35,986 nt of DNA from Candidatus Aminicenantota bacterium (GTDB lineage Bacteria > Acidobacteriota > Aminicenantia > Aminicenantales > UBA4085), in the NCBI GenBank assembly GCA_026393905.1, contig JAPKZH010000401.1:1-35986 (forward strand), written 5' to 3'. Below, piece by piece: positions 9,110 through 18,541 of the stretch. The notes below the pieces were generated by a model. It saw only the letters and a program-made list of their open reading frames with translations, was not told where the DNA came from and searched no databases. Positions within the stretch are counted from its first letter, which is position 1, and every line of letters starts with the position of its first letter. Both the position numbers and the translations under genes were made by a program.

Positions 9110-9484
9110 ATGAAAAAAGCCTTGCCCTTTCTGCCTGCCGCTCTTTATTACGGGCTGATTTATTTCCTCTCTTCCCGGCGCCTCAATCTGGATGTGCCTC
9201 TGCCCAACGCGGATAAGCTGGCTCACGGCGCGGCCTACGGGCTTCTGGGATTCCTCCTGGCCTTCGGTTTTTTTAAGCGTCTTCGCCTTTCGCTCAAAAC
9301 AAAACTCGGCCTCGTTATTCTGACCGGGGTCGGCCTGGGAATCCTGGACGAGATCCATCAGATCTTCGTCCCGGGCCGGACTCCGGACCCGCTCGATGCG
9401 GCCGCGGACGCCTTGGGGGTAGCCCTGGGGCTTTTTCTGTTTCGGCTGATCTTCCAGAAAAAACCAGCCGAAAAAAGTAATTAA
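9110..9484 (+). CDS. VanZ-like family membrane protein
   Basis: NADKLAHGAAYGLLGFLL ... GILDEIHQIFVPGRTPDPLDAAADALGVALG. Confidence 0.75.
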   Translation: MKKALPFLPAALYYGLIYFLSSRRLNLDVPLPNADKLAHGAAYGLLGFLLAFGFFKRLRLSLKTKLGLVILTGVGLGILDEIHQIFVPGRTPDPLDAAADALGVALGLFLFRLIFQKKPAEKSN

Positions 9485-9613
9485 CCGCGCCTCGCCGAGG
9501 GGGAGTGGAAAAAGCCGGCGGCCTCCTCGAAAAACCGGCGGCCCACATGAAAAAGGGAATGGACAAGCGCTGCCCGCGAGATCTTCTGGCAGGCGGCGGA
9601 TCGTCGTCAGGGT

Positions 9614-10360
9614 CTAAAGAAACGGCGCTCCCACGAATTTCACGAGCCTCTTCTTCAAGAAAGCGAAAGTCTTGTGCGGGTCGGAGAAGAAGGTAAAAAG
9701 CCTTGCATCCTCCGGGGCGATCGTCCCGAACTTGGTCATGGCCTCGAAGTCAAGAACTTTTCGCCAGTAATCTTCGCCGTAAAGAATGACGATCACTTCT
9801 TCGCGGGCGATCTTTCCCGTCTGGATCAGGGTGATCGTCTCAAAGAATTCGTCCAGAGTGCCGTATCCGCCGGGGAAGGCCAGCACGGCCCGGGCCCGGG
9901 AAATGAGCCAGAATTTTCTCATGAAAAAATAGTGAAAGATAAAAGAGAGCTCGGGAGAAATATAGGCATTGGGCGCCTGTTCGTTGGGAAGAGCGATGTT
10001 CATGCCGATGGTCTTTCCGCCTGCCCGGAGCGCGCCGCGGTTGGCCGCTTCCATAAGGCCGGGACCGGCGCCCGTGCAAATGACGAAATTCTTCCCCTTC
10101 GGTTTTAAGGGGATCGCCCATCGGGCCAGCAGGTAGGCCAGCTCTTCGGCTTCCCAGTAATATTTGGTGAGCATCGAATCCTTGTCTTCGGGAAGGGCTC
10201 TCGCCGATCCTAGAAACAGGACGGTGTTGTTGACTTTCAGCCTGTCCAGCCGCGAAAGAGGTTCTAGGTACTCGCTCAATATGCGCAGAGTTCGTGCCTC
10301 GGGAGAACTCAAGAATTCCGGGTTGCTGTAGGCTTTTTCAGGGATCATCTTGCTGTTCAT
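9614..10360 (-). CDS. LOG family protein (TIGR00730-type Rossmann fold nucleotide hydrolase)
   Basis: GAGPGLMEAANRGALRAGGKTIGMNIALPNEQ and PGGYGTLDEFFE motif. Confidence 0.88.
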   Translation of the reverse strand: MNSKMIPEKAYSNPEFLSSPEARTLRILSEYLEPLSRLDRLKVNNTVLFLGSARALPEDKDSMLTKYYWEAEELAYLLARWAIPLKPKGKNFVICTGAGPGLMEAANRGALRAGGKTIGMNIALPNEQAPNAYISPELSFIFHYFFMRKFWLISRARAVLAFPGGYGTLDEFFETITLIQTGKIAREEVIVILYGEDYWRKVLDFEAMTKFGTIAPEDARLFTFFSDPHKTFAFLKKRLVKFVGAPFL

Positions 10361-10385
10361 AAGGGGATTCTATCCGAAAGCCGTT

Positions 10386-10414
10386 TTGACTTCAACCCAT
10401 CCCTATGGTATCTA
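10386..10414 (+). promoter_or_regulatory. Sigma70-like promoter for the purine gene pair
   Basis: TTGACT-N17-TATCTA about 30 bp upstream of ATG 10445. Confidence 0.4.
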
Positions 10415-10444
10415 TATGGGCCTGAAAGTCATAGAGGAGCTTGG

Positions 10445-11173
10445 ATGAGACAGCCTCTTGAGGGCCTTTCCCGGATGAGATATCCGGGCCGGGCCCTGGC
10501 GGTCGGCCGGGATGCGTCCGGAACGTTCAACATCATCATTTATGCCATTACCGGCAGGTCTTCTTCAAGCCAAGCCAGGCGCCTGGAGCTTGAGGCCGAC
10601 GCTATCTGGACAAAACCCACAGACCCGGAGGCCCTCCGAAAAGGGAACATCGACCTGCTGATCTATCCAGCCGTGATCTTGTCAGAAGGATTGGCGGCGA
10701 GCAACGGCAAGCAGACATCGGACATCGACGTCCGATCCGGTCAGAGTCCGGTCCACGTCCTGGAAGAAGCCATGAAGCGCTGGGATTATGAGCCGGATGC
10801 GCCCATTTTCACGCCCAGGATCAGCGGCTGCATCTTTCCCTCCAACCGGGCCGGCTTGAGCATCGTCAAGAGGTCGGAAAACGGTGATTCTCTTCGGCTT
10901 TTTTATGAAGTCACGCTTATTCCGGGGAAAGGGAAGCTCTTGACAACCTATTCCGGTGAAAACAAAGATCCGCTTCAACCCTTCTCCGGTGAACCTCTGG
11001 ACCTCGACCTCGTGGAAGATACGGTCCGGGCTATGGCCGAAGCTGTCTACGAGGCGCTCAAGCCGCCGGCAGGGGCGGAGGATTTCCGTGTAGCGGTGGC
11101 CTGCGTTTTTTCCAAAGCCACCGGCATGAAAGACCGTCAAGTTTTTATCATCAACCGTCAGGAAAGGAAATGA
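10445..11173 (+). CDS. PurO-like IMP cyclohydrolase
   Basis: RYPGRALAVGRDASGTFNIIIYAITGRSSSSQARRLE, resembling the IMP_cyclohyd family; coupled to an AICAR formyltransferase gene. Confidence 0.75.
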   Translation: MRQPLEGLSRMRYPGRALAVGRDASGTFNIIIYAITGRSSSSQARRLELEADAIWTKPTDPEALRKGNIDLLIYPAVILSEGLAASNGKQTSDIDVRSGQSPVHVLEEAMKRWDYEPDAPIFTPRISGCIFPSNRAGLSIVKRSENGDSLRLFYEVTLIPGKGKLLTTYSGENKDPLQPFSGEPLDLDLVEDTVRAMAEAVYEALKPPAGAEDFRVAVACVFSKATGMKDRQVFIINRQERK

Positions 11174-12261
11174 CGATGGGCAAAGAGCAGCCGGATAAAT
11201 CAGCCAGAAAGCAGTATTTCACGAAAGTCAAGGAAGAATTTCCCGAGTTATTGGAATTCGGCGGCCAAAAATTCCTCAAAAGGCTGTCCATGAGATACGG
11301 GGAAAATCCCGGCTATCCGGCGGCTTTTTATATCGAGGAAAAGGCATCGGGACCCAATATGGCCACTATCCAAGTTCTCCAGGAGGGGAGCAAAGGGCTG
11401 AGCTATATCAATGTCGGAGACATGGACCTCGGCCAAAGGCTGGCCAGAAAGCTGACCGAAATCTCTCCAAAGAGACATGTCTGCGTGCTTATCAAGCACG
11501 AGATGCCGAGCGGCGTGGCCCTAGGAGACAGCCCCGAGGAGGCGTTCGAGAAAGCCTGGAACGGCGATCCACTGTCCAACTTCGGGAGCGTGGATGTTTT
11601 TAACTATCCTGTCAATGACGTCCTGGCCAAACTCTTTATCGAAAGCGCGCGAAACGTCGAGGTTGTCTATGCTCCTGATTTCTCGGCGGAAGCCCTCGAG
11701 ATCCTGGCTTCACGGAAGCCGCTCCGAGTCGTCAAGATGGGCGCCCCGCTTGACAGGCCAGCTGTCGATAACGGCCTGGAATTCAAAAGGGTGGTCGGCG
11801 GACTTCTTATCCAGAAAAGGTTCGATTCGAAAATCATCTCGCCCCTGTCTGTCGACGTCGTTTCTCTCCGGAAACCGACGGAGGACGAGGTCCGGGCGGC
11901 GATCTTCAACTGGACCGTGGCCTCATTTACCCGCTCCAACGCCGTTGTCATCGGAAAATCCGATAAGGTCCACGGCATCGGGTCGGGCCAGAGAAGCCGC
12001 ATCGATTCAGCAGAAAACGCCATCCGTTACTCGAAACGGGGCTACGGGCCCGAAGGATGCGTCATGGCTTCGGATGCTTTCATGCCGTTCCCGGATGTCG
12101 TCGAGCTGGCCGCCCAAAACGGCATCACGGCCATCATTTATCCTCTCGGCTCGGTGAAAGACCAGGACGTCATTGACAAGGCCAACGAGCTCGGTCTGGC
12201 CATGATCGTCACCAGGAAGCCGGGAGAGGTCGATTGCGAGCGGTGCTTTTTGCATCGGTGA
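11170..12261 (+). CDS. Stand-alone AICAR formyltransferase (PurH C-terminal-type)
   Basis: MRYGENPGYPAAFY, GLSYINVGDMD, CVLIKHEMPSGVALGDSPEEAFEKAWNGDPLSNFGSVDVFN; no MGS-like N-terminal domain; ATGA overlap with upstream gene. Confidence 0.85.
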   Translation: MTMGKEQPDKSARKQYFTKVKEEFPELLEFGGQKFLKRLSMRYGENPGYPAAFYIEEKASGPNMATIQVLQEGSKGLSYINVGDMDLGQRLARKLTEISPKRHVCVLIKHEMPSGVALGDSPEEAFEKAWNGDPLSNFGSVDVFNYPVNDVLAKLFIESARNVEVVYAPDFSAEALEILASRKPLRVVKMGAPLDRPAVDNGLEFKRVVGGLLIQKRFDSKIISPLSVDVVSLRKPTEDEVRAAIFNWTVASFTRSNAVVIGKSDKVHGIGSGQRSRIDSAENAIRYSKRGYGPEGCVMASDAFMPFPDVVELAAQNGITAIIYPLGSVKDQDVIDKANELGLAMIVTRKPGEVDCERCFLHR

Positions 12262-12269
12262 TACCGATC

Positions 12270-12749
12270 ATGGGCTTAAAGACATACAAAGAAAAAAGAG
12301 ATTTCCAAAAGACGCCCGAGCCTGGGGGGGGACCCGATAAAAAGAAACTCGGGAAAAAAGCGGATCTGGTTTATATCATCCAGCGCCATCAAGCATCCCG
12401 TCTTCACTATGACCTGCGCCTGGAAGAGGAAGGCGTGTTGAAGAGCTGGGCGGTCCCTAAAGAACCTCCCGTCGAAGAAGGCGTCCGAAGGCTGGCCGTC
12501 CAAGTCGAGGACCATCCGCTGGCCTATGCCGGCTTCGAAGGGACGATCCCCGAAGGCGAATACGGGGCCGGGACCGTGAAAATCTGGGACAAAGGAAGCT
12601 ACGTGCCGGAGGAGACGATGCCTGCCAAGCGTGTCTTCGAAATCAAGGGCGGTGTCCTCCGCGGCAGATACTGCCTGATCAAGCTTAAAAGCCAGGACCC
12701 GGAAGACCATAACTGGCTTTTCTTCAAGATGAAAAAGGGTCCGGCTTAG
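12270..12749 (+). CDS. Stand-alone LigD-type DNA 3'-phosphoesterase domain protein
   Basis: LKTYKEKRDFQKTPEP, YIIQRHQASRLHYDLRLEEEGVLKSWAVPKEPP, FEGTIPEGEYGAGTVKIWDKG. Confidence 0.9.
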   Translation: MGLKTYKEKRDFQKTPEPGGGPDKKKLGKKADLVYIIQRHQASRLHYDLRLEEEGVLKSWAVPKEPPVEEGVRRLAVQVEDHPLAYAGFEGTIPEGEYGAGTVKIWDKGSYVPEETMPAKRVFEIKGGVLRGRYCLIKLKSQDPEDHNWLFFKMKKGPA

Positions 12750-12785
12750 GACCGTCTGGATAAATCCGTTCGGAAAGGATCGGTC

Positions 12786-12956
12786 ATGACCAAGAATCTC
12801 GAAGAGAAGGTCCCCTGTGAAGCCTGTAAAAAGATGATCCCTAAGGCGGCGGCGCTTCACGCCGAGGGACAGGATTATGTGCTCCATTTTTGCGATATCA
12901 CGTGCCTGGATTATTGGAAAAAGGAACAGGATGATCGCTCCACGACAAAAAAATAA
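12786..12956 (+). CDS. Small Cys-rich (putative zinc-binding, DUF3330-like) protein, 56 aa
   Basis: MTKNLEEKVPCEACKKMIPKAAALHAEGQDYVLHFCDITCLDYWKKEQDDRSTTKK; CxxC...CxxxC; below the ORF track length cut-off. Confidence 0.6.
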   Translation: MTKNLEEKVPCEACKKMIPKAAALHAEGQDYVLHFCDITCLDYWKKEQDDRSTTKK

Positions 12957-13494
12957 AATAACTTTTATCGCGCCCCTCATCGCCGGCCTCCTCTTTCCGG
13001 TCCTCTGCTCTTCGCAGGATGCACTCCGAAATCAAAAATACGAAGAGCTTGCCGAGAAGATCCGTTTGGCAGGATTGCGCCATGAAAAAGCTTTTAAACT
13101 CCTGGAGGCGCTGATCAAAACGGCAGGTCCCCGGCTGACCGGCTCTCCGGGAGCGGCCGCGGCGGTCGAGTTCATGCAAAAACACATGCAAGAATTGGGA
13201 TTGGAGGCATGGATGGAGCCGGTGACCGTCCAGCACTTGGTTCGCGGCGATATCGAAGAGGCCAAAATCATCCAAGCTAGGCAGATGAGTCCTTATCCCT
13301 TGTCGGTCACGGCCTTGGGCTGGAGCATCGCCACCCCGGCCCCAGGCGTTTCGGCGCCGGTCGTGGAAGCGGCCTCTTTTGATGAACTGCGCAGGCTGGG
13401 AGAAAAAGTCAAAGGCAAGATCGTCTTTTTCAACAAGGCCATGGACCTGGCCATTTTTGAAGTAGCCTTCAGGCATTCGGGGAAACGACCATGA
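12931..13494 (+). pseudogene. Truncated M28-family peptidase (signal peptide plus N-terminal/PA region only)
   Basis: EELAEKIRLAGLRHEKAFKLLEALIKTAGPRLTGSPGAAAAVEFMQKHMQELGLEAWMEPVTV ... GKIVFFNKAMD then stops; no zinc-binding catalytic domain. Confidence 0.7.
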
Positions 13495-15449
13495 ATGACA
13501 AAAGGCTCGATTTTTTGCTGGCGATCCATAACCACCAGCCCGTGGGGAATTTTCGATCGGTCTTCGAGAAAGCGTTCCAGGATTGTTACAGACCGTTTTT
13601 CGAGGAATTCCGAAAACATATCGGGCTCAAGCTGACCGTCCATTTTTCCGGCCCCCTTTGGGAATACATGCAGGCCGAGGAACGGGTGTGCTGGAACCTC
13701 ATCCGGGAACTCGTTGATAAGGGCCGGGTCGAGCTCCTCGGCGGCGGATTTTACGAGCCCGTCCTCTCTGTCATCCCTGAGGAAGACAGGCAGGGACAGC
13801 TCGAAATGATGAGCCGGTTCCTGGAGAAAGAATTCGGGACAAGGCCGAAGGGCGCCTGGCTGACGGAAAGGGTCTGGGAGCCGAACCTTGCCAAAACGCT
13901 GGCCAGGGCCGGAATCGAATACACGCTCCTGGACGAAGAGCATTTTCATTATGGCGGAATCGCCGATATCCACAAGATCTACATCACCGAAGACGAAGGA
14001 TATGGGCTGAAGCTCTTTCCGATCGACAAGAAGCTTCGCTACCTCGTTCCTTTCCAGAAGCTGAACGATGTCCGGGCCTACCTCGATTCCATTCGGAGTC
14101 AAGGAGGCTTAGCCATTCTTGGTGATGACGGAGAGAAATTCGGCCTGTGGCCGGGAACGAAGAAGTGGGTCTACGAGGACGGCTGGCTGGCCCGGTTCCT
14201 GGATTTTCTGGAAAGCGAAGATATCCGGACCCGGACTTATTCCGAAGTTTTGGAGGCCTACCCTCCCGAAGGGCGCGTCTATTTGCCGCCCGCCTCCTAC
14301 GAAGAGATGATGGAATGGGTCCTGGAACCGCAAGACTCCGAAATTTTCTTGAAGTTGAAAGAACAGAGTCCACCGCAAGCGCGGCGGTATCTCCGCGGGG
14401 GATTTTTCCGGGAGTTCTTTTCGAAATACCAAGAGGCCAATCACCTTCACAAGAGAATGCTTTTTGTCTCACGGCGTGTCCGGGTCAAGGGCGATGCCGA
14501 GGCCAGAACGGAGCTTTATAAGTCCCAATGCAATGATCCCTACTGGCATGGCGTTTTCGGCGGCCTTTACCTGCCCCATCTGAGGGAAGACGCCTATGCC
14601 CATCTCCTTGGCGCCGAAAGACGGCTGCCCCGCGAGTCCGGCTGGCAAGAGCTGGATCTTGACCTGGACGGCCAAGCCGAAGTCATGAGCCAAGGCGAGA
14701 TATTCGGTCTGCTCCTCAAACCGTCTTCCGGCGGCAGCCTCATCGAGTTGGATTACTATCCCTTATCGCGGAATCTGACCGACGTCCTCTCCCGGCGGAA
14801 AGAATCCTACCATGCCCGGAAAGCGGCCGGGTCGAATGATGGCAAAAGCATCCACGAAATCTCCAAAGAGCTGCCCTCCGGAGCCGAGCGGCTGTTTCGT
14901 TATGACTGGCATCGCCGCGCCTCCTGTCTCGACCACTTCCTCCATCCGGCTACGACGCCCGAAAATTTTCGGAATATCGATTACCGGGAGCAGGGGGATT
15001 TTGTCAATCAGCCCTATGAATTCAAGATCAGCGGGACGAGTCTTAGTCTTTTCCGTGACGGTCACGTCTGGATGGACGGAGAACGAGTGCCTCTTTCCGT
15101 CCAGAAAGTGGTCATCCCTCGGGATGAGGAAATCCTTTTCCGCTATACCATCCAAAACGGATCGGAGAGAACGATCAATATCCGATTTGGCTCGGAATGG
15201 AATTTCTATCAGATTCCGGAGGAATGGGACCTGGGAGCGACGGACGTCCGGCTGGTCAAGGGAAAGGTGATCCTGGAAGCCCAACCCCGTCCGGAATTCT
15301 GGAATTTTCCGCTTCAAACGCTCTCCCAATCGGAACAGGGCTATGATATAATCCATCAGGGCATTTGCCTGCTTTCCAACTGGAAAATTACCCTTCCCGG
15401 CAGGGCGATATTTTCTGCCGAGATACGCTTGAGAGAACACAGACTGTGA
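13491..15449 (+). CDS. GH57 alpha-amylase / 4-alpha-glucanotransferase
   Basis: LLAIHNHQPVGNF, GAWLTERVWEPNLAKTL, LGDDGEKFGLWPGT, C-terminal DUF1925/1926-like region. Confidence 0.9.
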   Translation: MNDKRLDFLLAIHNHQPVGNFRSVFEKAFQDCYRPFFEEFRKHIGLKLTVHFSGPLWEYMQAEERVCWNLIRELVDKGRVELLGGGFYEPVLSVIPEEDRQGQLEMMSRFLEKEFGTRPKGAWLTERVWEPNLAKTLARAGIEYTLLDEEHFHYGGIADIHKIYITEDEGYGLKLFPIDKKLRYLVPFQKLNDVRAYLDSIRSQGGLAILGDDGEKFGLWPGTKKWVYEDGWLARFLDFLESEDIRTRTYSEVLEAYPPEGRVYLPPASYEEMMEWVLEPQDSEIFLKLKEQSPPQARRYLRGGFFREFFSKYQEANHLHKRMLFVSRRVRVKGDAEARTELYKSQCNDPYWHGVFGGLYLPHLREDAYAHLLGAERRLPRESGWQELDLDLDGQAEVMSQGEIFGLLLKPSSGGSLIELDYYPLSRNLTDVLSRRKESYHARKAAGSNDGKSIHEISKELPSGAERLFRYDWHRRASCLDHFLHPATTPENFRNIDYREQGDFVNQPYEFKISGTSLSLFRDGHVWMDGERVPLSVQKVVIPRDEEILFRYTIQNGSERTINIRFGSEWNFYQIPEEWDLGATDVRLVKGKVILEAQPRPEFWNFPLQTLSQSEQGYDIIHQGICLLSNWKITLPGRAIFSAEIRLREHRL

Positions 15450-15674
15450 GCTCGGAATATTTTTCACTCGTCCTCCACAGTCATATTCCCTATGTCATCG
15501 CCCACGGCAACTGGCCGCACGGCATGGATTGGCTTTACGAGGCTGCCGCCGTCTTATCTTGGCTTCAGAAGGGGGGCGCCCCTGACCGAGGAAGAAGCGC
15601 GTCTGCTCGAATCCTGGGAACAGGAAGACGGCATTTTTAAGGAGTTGGTCATAGCCGATGGAACACATATTTGA
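15446..15674 (+). pseudogene. Remnant of a second GH57 gene (branching-enzyme type): N-terminus joined to apparent C-terminus with frame change
   Basis: Frame a: SSEYFSLVLHSHIPYVIAHGNWPHGMDWLYEAAA; frame b: GAPLTEEEARLLESWEQEDGIFKELVIADGTHI*; frame shift near G6 run 15571-15576; GTGA overlap with upstream GH57. Confidence 0.65.
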
Positions 15675-16842
15675 AAAAATAATGGTCATGATTCTTTCCG
15701 GGGGCAAAGGCGAGCGGCTGTATCCCCTGACAAAGGACAGGGCCAAGCCTTCCGTCCCGTTTCTCGGCGCCTACAGAATCATCGATTTCAGCCTTTCCAA
15801 CTGCCTGAACTCCGGCCTCAGAAAGATCGCTCTTCTCACTCAGTACAAATCTCTTTCGCTCGAACGTCATATCCTTTTTGGCTGGAATATTTTCCATCCG
15901 GAAAGCCGGGGCTCGATCATCTCCCTGCCGGCCCAGGGCCGGGTCGGGGAGCGCTGGTACGAAGGCACGGCCGATGCCGTTTTTCAGAACATCTATTCCA
16001 TCCAGCAGGAAAACCCGGAAGCCGTTCTCGTCCTTTCGGGTGATCACGTCTATAAAGCCGATTACGGCCGCCTGATCAAATATTTTCTTGAAAAAGACGC
16101 AGACGCCGTGGTCCTGGCCAAGCCTGTGCCGCGGCGAGACGGAAGGCGTTTCGGCATTGTCCGGGTGGACGAAGAACAGCGGATGAGGGAATTCGTGGAA
16201 AAGCCAAAAAATCCTCCCTCCGTACCCACGGATCCAGACCATTCCCTGGCCTCCATGGGCATCTATCTCTTCAAGACGCCAAACTTGATCCGGGCTTTGA
16301 TCCAGGATGCCAAGAACGCTAAAAGCACGCATGATTTCGGCAGGGACGTCCTGCCCCGTCTCATTCGTGAACACAAGGTCTACGCTTATCCTTTCGACGG
16401 TTATTGGGAAGATATCGGAACGATCGATGCCTTCTGGAAATCCAACATGGCTTTTCTCTCTCCGGAGCCGCCGTTCGAGCTCAGCGATGCCGCTTGGCCG
16501 ATCCGGACTTACCAAAGACAGCATCCACCGGCCTTTATCGATAAAAGCTCCCTGGTCAATTCAATCGTCAGCTCAGGATGCCACATTTCTGGGGCCAATC
16601 TCCGGAATTCCATACTCTCTCCCGGTGTCCGGATCGGCAGACAGTCCGAGATTCTGGATTCAATCGTCTTCGATGAAGTCCAGATCGGAAAAAACGTCAG
16701 GTTGAAAAAAGTCATCGTTGACAAGAATTCCATCATTCCCGACGACTTTGTCATCGGCTATGACGAACAGCGGGACGGCCGTCATTTCAAGCTCTACGGC
16801 GAGGGGATCCGCATCGTGCCGAAAAACTGGAGGCTGGATTGA
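15658..16842 (+). CDS. glgC: Glucose-1-phosphate adenylyltransferase
   Basis: MILSGGKGERLYPLTKDRAKPSVPFLGAYRIIDFSLSNCLNSG; GTADAVFQN; VLSGDHVYKADY; YWEDIGTIDAFW. Confidence 0.93.
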   Translation: MEHIFEKIMVMILSGGKGERLYPLTKDRAKPSVPFLGAYRIIDFSLSNCLNSGLRKIALLTQYKSLSLERHILFGWNIFHPESRGSIISLPAQGRVGERWYEGTADAVFQNIYSIQQENPEAVLVLSGDHVYKADYGRLIKYFLEKDADAVVLAKPVPRRDGRRFGIVRVDEEQRMREFVEKPKNPPSVPTDPDHSLASMGIYLFKTPNLIRALIQDAKNAKSTHDFGRDVLPRLIREHKVYAYPFDGYWEDIGTIDAFWKSNMAFLSPEPPFELSDAAWPIRTYQRQHPPAFIDKSSLVNSIVSSGCHISGANLRNSILSPGVRIGRQSEILDSIVFDEVQIGKNVRLKKVIVDKNSIIPDDFVIGYDEQRDGRHFKLYGEGIRIVPKNWRLD

Positions 16843-18191
16843 TCCAAGAGTTTCAATTTTCCGCATCGGATTTCGAGAAGGATGAGCCTAAGGAGTTGAT
16901 GCTCCTGTCCATCATCTCCCAGAGCTTTTTCCAACCGTTCTCCATCGAAGACAACCTGCTGGTCATCCTGACCGCCTTGACCTCGGGTTCGGGCGTCGGA
17001 TTCAACCGGGCCATGCTTTTCCGGGCCTCGGGGGAAATCCTCAGGGGAGAACTATGGCTCGGGCCCAAGTCCGCCGAAGAAGCGAATTCGATTTGGGAAG
17101 TGCTGTCCACGCCGGGCATCGGCTACATCGAAATCATCGAGCATAACCGCGCTCTGCTCAGACGGGAGGCGGATTCCTTGAACAAGAGAATCAAAGCCCT
17201 GGCCTATTCACTGGACCGCGAGCCCTTGTCCATTCCCGCCCTCCCCGCCGCCAAGCGGGAAGTGGTTTGGGTCAAGGGAGCGTGGGCCGAACCGCTGGTG
17301 GACAAATCATTTCTAAACATCCTCAATGTCGATGAATTCCTCTGCGTCCCGCTCTTCTCCGGGGACGAAATCCTGGGCGAAGTCATCCTGGACAACGCCA
17401 TCACTCGGCGGCCCATCGAACACAAGGACGTCAAGCTGGCCAGCCTGTGCGGCCTGATGGCCGGCAATTATATGTATTCGACGACACTCCAAAAAAAAGT
17501 GGTCGAGATGGAGCGGATGGCCGCCCTGGGGGAGATGGCCATGTTCGTCATGCACCAGCTGCGGAATCCTCTGGCCGCGATCGGCGGCTTTACCGACCAG
17601 CTTCTCGATTCGACGAACGACGCAGTTCGAACCCGGCGAAACCTGGACATTATCAGGAAAGAGATAAAGCGGCTGGAAGACGTGTTGTTCAAGCTGTCCC
17701 CCTTCCTGAAGATGGATTTGCGGAAGCCGATCTCTTTTGAGCTTCCGCCCGTCGTCCAGGCCGTGCTGCAGAGCACGAACATCCAGTTGAAACGGGAAGG
17801 AATCCAGGTCGACGTCGAGGTTGAGAACGGCCTTCCGGAAATTCTGGGAGATCCCACCTATTTCGGCGAAGCCCTGCGCAATCTGCTCGACAACGCGCTG
17901 GAAGCGACGCCGAGGGGAGGCCGCGTTTCCCTCCGGGCCGGCCGGGGAGAAAAAAACGGGGTGGTCTTGAGCATCCAGGACACAGGACCGGGCCTTCCGG
18001 AAGCCATCAAGGAAAAAATCTTTGAGCCGTTCCTTTCGACAAAGGAAAAGAGCATGGGGGTCGGGCTGTTCTATGTCAAACGGGTCATGGATGCTTGCGG
18101 CGGCCGAATCGAGGTGGAAAGCGAACCCGGGAAGGGGACGCTGTTTCGGCTTTTTTTTAGAAGCCGTGACGGAAGGAGGGAGAACGGATGA
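16839..18191 (+). CDS. Soluble sensor histidine kinase with GAF-like N-terminal region
   Basis: MAMFVMHQLRNPLAAIGGFTDQL (H-box), NLLDNALEATPRGG, DTGPGLPEAIKEKIFEPFLSTKEKSMGVGL; TTGA overlap with glgC. Confidence 0.9.
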   Translation: MIQEFQFSASDFEKDEPKELMLLSIISQSFFQPFSIEDNLLVILTALTSGSGVGFNRAMLFRASGEILRGELWLGPKSAEEANSIWEVLSTPGIGYIEIIEHNRALLRREADSLNKRIKALAYSLDREPLSIPALPAAKREVVWVKGAWAEPLVDKSFLNILNVDEFLCVPLFSGDEILGEVILDNAITRRPIEHKDVKLASLCGLMAGNYMYSTTLQKKVVEMERMAALGEMAMFVMHQLRNPLAAIGGFTDQLLDSTNDAVRTRRNLDIIRKEIKRLEDVLFKLSPFLKMDLRKPISFELPPVVQAVLQSTNIQLKREGIQVDVEVENGLPEILGDPTYFGEALRNLLDNALEATPRGGRVSLRAGRGEKNGVVLSIQDTGPGLPEAIKEKIFEPFLSTKEKSMGVGLFYVKRVMDACGGRIEVESEPGKGTLFRLFFRSRDGRRENG

Positions 18192-18541
18192 AGAAGCTTT
18201 TAATCGTCGAGGACGAGGAAGCCCTCTGCCTCCTCTACAAGGAAGAGCTCAGCCGGGAAGGATATGATGTGACGACCGCCCACGATGCCGAACAAGCCCT
18301 GGAGATGCTGGGCCGGGAACATTTCGACCTCATCATCACGGACATCCGGATGCCCGGCCGGGACGGCGTCGAGCTCATCACGGAGATCATGGGTTTGCGG
18401 AAGGACGTCCCCATCATCATCAACACCGCCTACCAGAGCTACAGAGAAGACTTCATGACATGGGCGGCCGACGCCTATGTCGTCAAGTCATCTTCTCTCG
18501 ATGAGCTCAAGGCCAAGATTAAGGAACTGATGAGCCGATGA
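18188..18541 (+). CDS. Single-domain (CheY-like) response regulator
   Basis: LLIVEDEEALCLLYKEEL, DLIITDIRMPGRDG, YVVKSSSLDELKAKI; 117 aa with no output domain; ATGA overlaps on both sides. Confidence 0.92.
   Translation: MKKLLIVEDEEALCLLYKEELSREGYDVTTAHDAEQALEMLGREHFDLIITDIRMPGRDGVELITEIMGLRKDVPIIINTAYQSYREDFMTWAADAYVVKSSSLDELKAKIKELMSR

Noticed and set aside
9505-9696. 63-aa plus-strand ORF between convergent VanZ and LOG genes
   Set aside because: Overlaps the LOG-family gene, biased composition, no homology signature; includes only a 9-bp CCGGCGGCC direct repeat
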